64,000 bases of DNA. Source: Lineus longissimus (Eukaryota > Nemertea > Pilidiophora > Heteronemertea > Lineidae). The DNA lies in assembly GCF_910592395.1 (NCBI RefSeq), contig NC_088310.1, positions 27,111,491 through 27,175,490 of the forward strand. The letters run 5' to 3'. The number at the start of each line of letters is the position of its first letter. Positions within the stretch are counted from its first letter, which is position 1. Below the pieces are notes generated by a model that was not told the origin of the DNA, ran no database searches, and was given only the letters and a program-made list of their open reading frames with translations. The position numbers and the translations under genes were made by a program. Shown piece after piece: positions 63,401-64,000 of the stretch.

Positions 63401-64000
63401 CTGTATACAACCTCCACCAAATACATGTAGATCAATCTTTCTAACCAAACTAGATGGAAGTATCCATCTTCTTGACAAAACTAGCTCAAATCAATGCCTC
63501 CATCACCCGATCTTTACCTCTATTCTGATATAGTTTGTTGTTAGTTCACCAAATGTAACATGGAATTCCTGTACAAAGCGTACAATTGTTATTTCAAAGG
63601 CAAAATGTTAACGGCTGAAAGTTACAATTGGCTGAAAAACAGGCAAATACACAATGGGAACAGCAAGACATCAACAGAATGATTGGTGGAAAAGAACAGA
63701 TATGTTCCTGAAAGCATTCGTCTTCTCACTTCATTTGGATCTAAAAGAACCATCTGTGACATAAGGAATAAGAGCACTTTAGAATTGCCGACATTTAGGA
63801 AACGTTTCCATCACCAGGCTTTTAGGAATAGGCCAGTAACGTGTCGCTTTTAACTGCATCTGGCGGTCAAGTTTAACATGTTGTCTCACTGACTCACCTT
63901 GAAGTAGTCATGCAAGTTGTCAGCCAGAATCTTGTAGAAGATTTCTCTGTCCTCGGCATTTATGAGGCGATCATGGAACACCCTTGTTGCTTCGTTAGCG
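48457..64000 (-). CDS. DNAH14: Axonemal dynein heavy chain, DNAH14-like, C-terminal ~2,004 aa (partial)
   Basis: Thirty minus-strand exons, in transcript order: 64000-63898, 63080-62823, 62446-62249, 61960-61799, 61496-61293, 61078-60897, 60643-60409, 60091-59997, 59860-59701, 59325-59194, 58882-58430, 58173-58055, 57770-57659, 57336-57085, 56864-56750, 56438-56302, 56023-55552, 55233-54994, 54785-54513, 53995-53785, 53622-53520, 53375-53148, 52827-52627, 52128-51935, 51659-51490, 50308-50082, 49910-49676, 49460-49306, 49105-48959, 48699-48457. All junctions are in phase. The protein is a ciliary motor ATPase. Order of parts: end of AAA3 ([16 protein letters not shown]), AAA4, stalk with microtubule-binding tip, AAA5, AAA6 ([32 protein letters not shown]), then the C-terminal domain ending [17 protein letters not shown] and [10 protein letters not shown]. 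The AAA6 and C-terminal wording fits DNAH14 best by my recollection, with other single-headed inner-arm types possible. The 5' half lies beyond the right edge. Confidence 0.9.
54040..54230. mobile_element. MITE, same family as 24002-24224 (copy 2), in a dynein intron
   Basis: The ends TGTGACCC and GGGTCACA are inverted, and roughly 35 bp of the termini pair. The right half (tgaaatgaacaac, tcaacctgtcaagctcag, gcgacatgcgac) aligns with the right arm of the copy at 24125-24224. The left half has diverged. It sits between dynein exons 54785-54513 and 53995-53785. Confidence 0.75.
54808..54935 (-). pseudogene. Degenerate tandem copy of a dynein exon inside the adjacent intron
   Basis: On the minus strand the intron just upstream of exon 54785-54513 contains a run parallel to that exon. 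Shared words in order are GCCAAGA, TGACAG.ATC, then TTCC, GATCT.TTGACACC, GCA, CT.CTGCT, AAGGT, CTCAGC and TTGTTGAC. The copy lies immediately before the functional acceptor and is shifted by one base relative to the exon's frame in its second half. I infer a small local duplication that decayed, not a usable alternative exon. Confidence 0.55.
58430..60643 (-). other. Dynein stalk coiled coils and microtubule-binding domain (five exons)
   Basis: The exon 60643-60409 encodes the outgoing helix CC1 (heptad-rich, [20 protein letters not shown]). Exons 60091-59997, 59860-59701 and 59325-59194 encode the tip ([55 protein letters not shown]). The exon 58882-58430 starts the returning helix CC2 ([20 protein letters not shown]) and runs into AAA5. 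Lengths match the family, with no evident break. Confidence 0.85.
61195..61262. repeat. Fragment of the CAGTGGAACC-type element
   Basis: Contains tcaggacacctctatacc, aaggacag and tatgtcctttgtaggta, matching the repeated core of the element at 39077-39254. It lies in the dynein intron between exons 61496-61293 and 61078-60897. No terminal ends are intact. Confidence 0.5.
62249..62446 (-). other. Dynein AAA4 module exon with altered Walker A
   Basis: The exon encodes [17 protein letters not shown], the AAA4 P-loop, and [10 protein letters not shown], the Walker B/sensor region. The usual Ser/Thr after the P-loop Lys (GK[ST]) is Ala here, followed by two Thr. The module is otherwise normal in spacing, preceded by RQPGGHMLL, which replaces the usual HALLVG. 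This may weaken Mg-ATP binding at a site that is regulatory, not the main motor site. Confidence 0.8.
62529..62770. repeat. Dispersed SINE-like repeat with gaatgaatgaat tract, in a dynein intron
   Basis: A (gaat)n tract is followed by acttatatagggcgcctttc, caaggcgccacc, a C run, then gaggtggttttgagttgcct and a region containing gaagtttgttccaca and gagaagctgcggtcaccata. This ordered set of words is characteristic of a repeat seen in many marine invertebrate and fish genomes. It lies between dynein exons 63080-62823 and 62446-62249. No target duplication was defined. Confidence 0.6.

Overview
The window is a stretch of an animal nuclear genome. Genes are interrupted by GT-AG introns, intergenic and intronic DNA is AT-leaning, and there are many short mobile elements and minisatellites. 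Gene content (an axonemal dynein, inositol-trisphosphate 3-kinase, ninjurin, a stanniocalcin-like hormone, COQ8) and repeat style suggest a marine invertebrate bilaterian, probably lophotrochozoan or an invertebrate deuterostome. The sequence alone does not fix the phylum. Exon borders below were set by hand from splice sites and reading phase; every joined coding sequence keeps an open frame.

Layout, left to right: (1) 145-2161, minus strand: 5' half of a COQ8A/ADCK3 orthologue (coenzyme Q biosynthesis), running off the left edge. (2) 3599-5935: two adjoining tandem arrays, a 56-bp satellite with an internal palindrome and a 68-bp minisatellite. (3) 5936-12344: non-coding DNA with dispersed repeats. 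(4) 12445-31328, plus strand: a complete inositol-1,4,5-trisphosphate 3-kinase gene with two alternative first coding exons and a conserved catalytic domain spread over eight exons; its introns hold a foldback element, a MITE, a perfect hairpin and a 16-bp minisatellite. (5) 35107-38413, minus: a five-repeat ankyrin protein, convergent with the kinase gene. (6) 41155-42642, minus: ninjurin. (7) 44685-46844, plus: a small secreted cysteine-rich protein that resembles stanniocalcin. (8) 48457-64000, minus: the C-terminal ~2,000 residues (30 exons) of an axonemal dynein heavy chain, best matched to DNAH14, running off the right edge.

The genes do not form an operon or pathway. However, COQ8A, ITPKB and DNAH14 all lie in human chromosome band 1q42, so this window probably preserves an ancestral bilaterian linkage group. 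The most notable non-genic signals are: a 924-bp foldback transposon with tandem-repeat arms and a perfect 8-bp target duplication; a degenerate tandem copy of a dynein exon inside the neighbouring intron; an almost perfect 100-bp-arm MITE with a second family member in the dynein gene; and a 26-bp perfect hairpin in a kinase intron. I found no CRISPR array, rRNA, tRNA or prokaryotic element.
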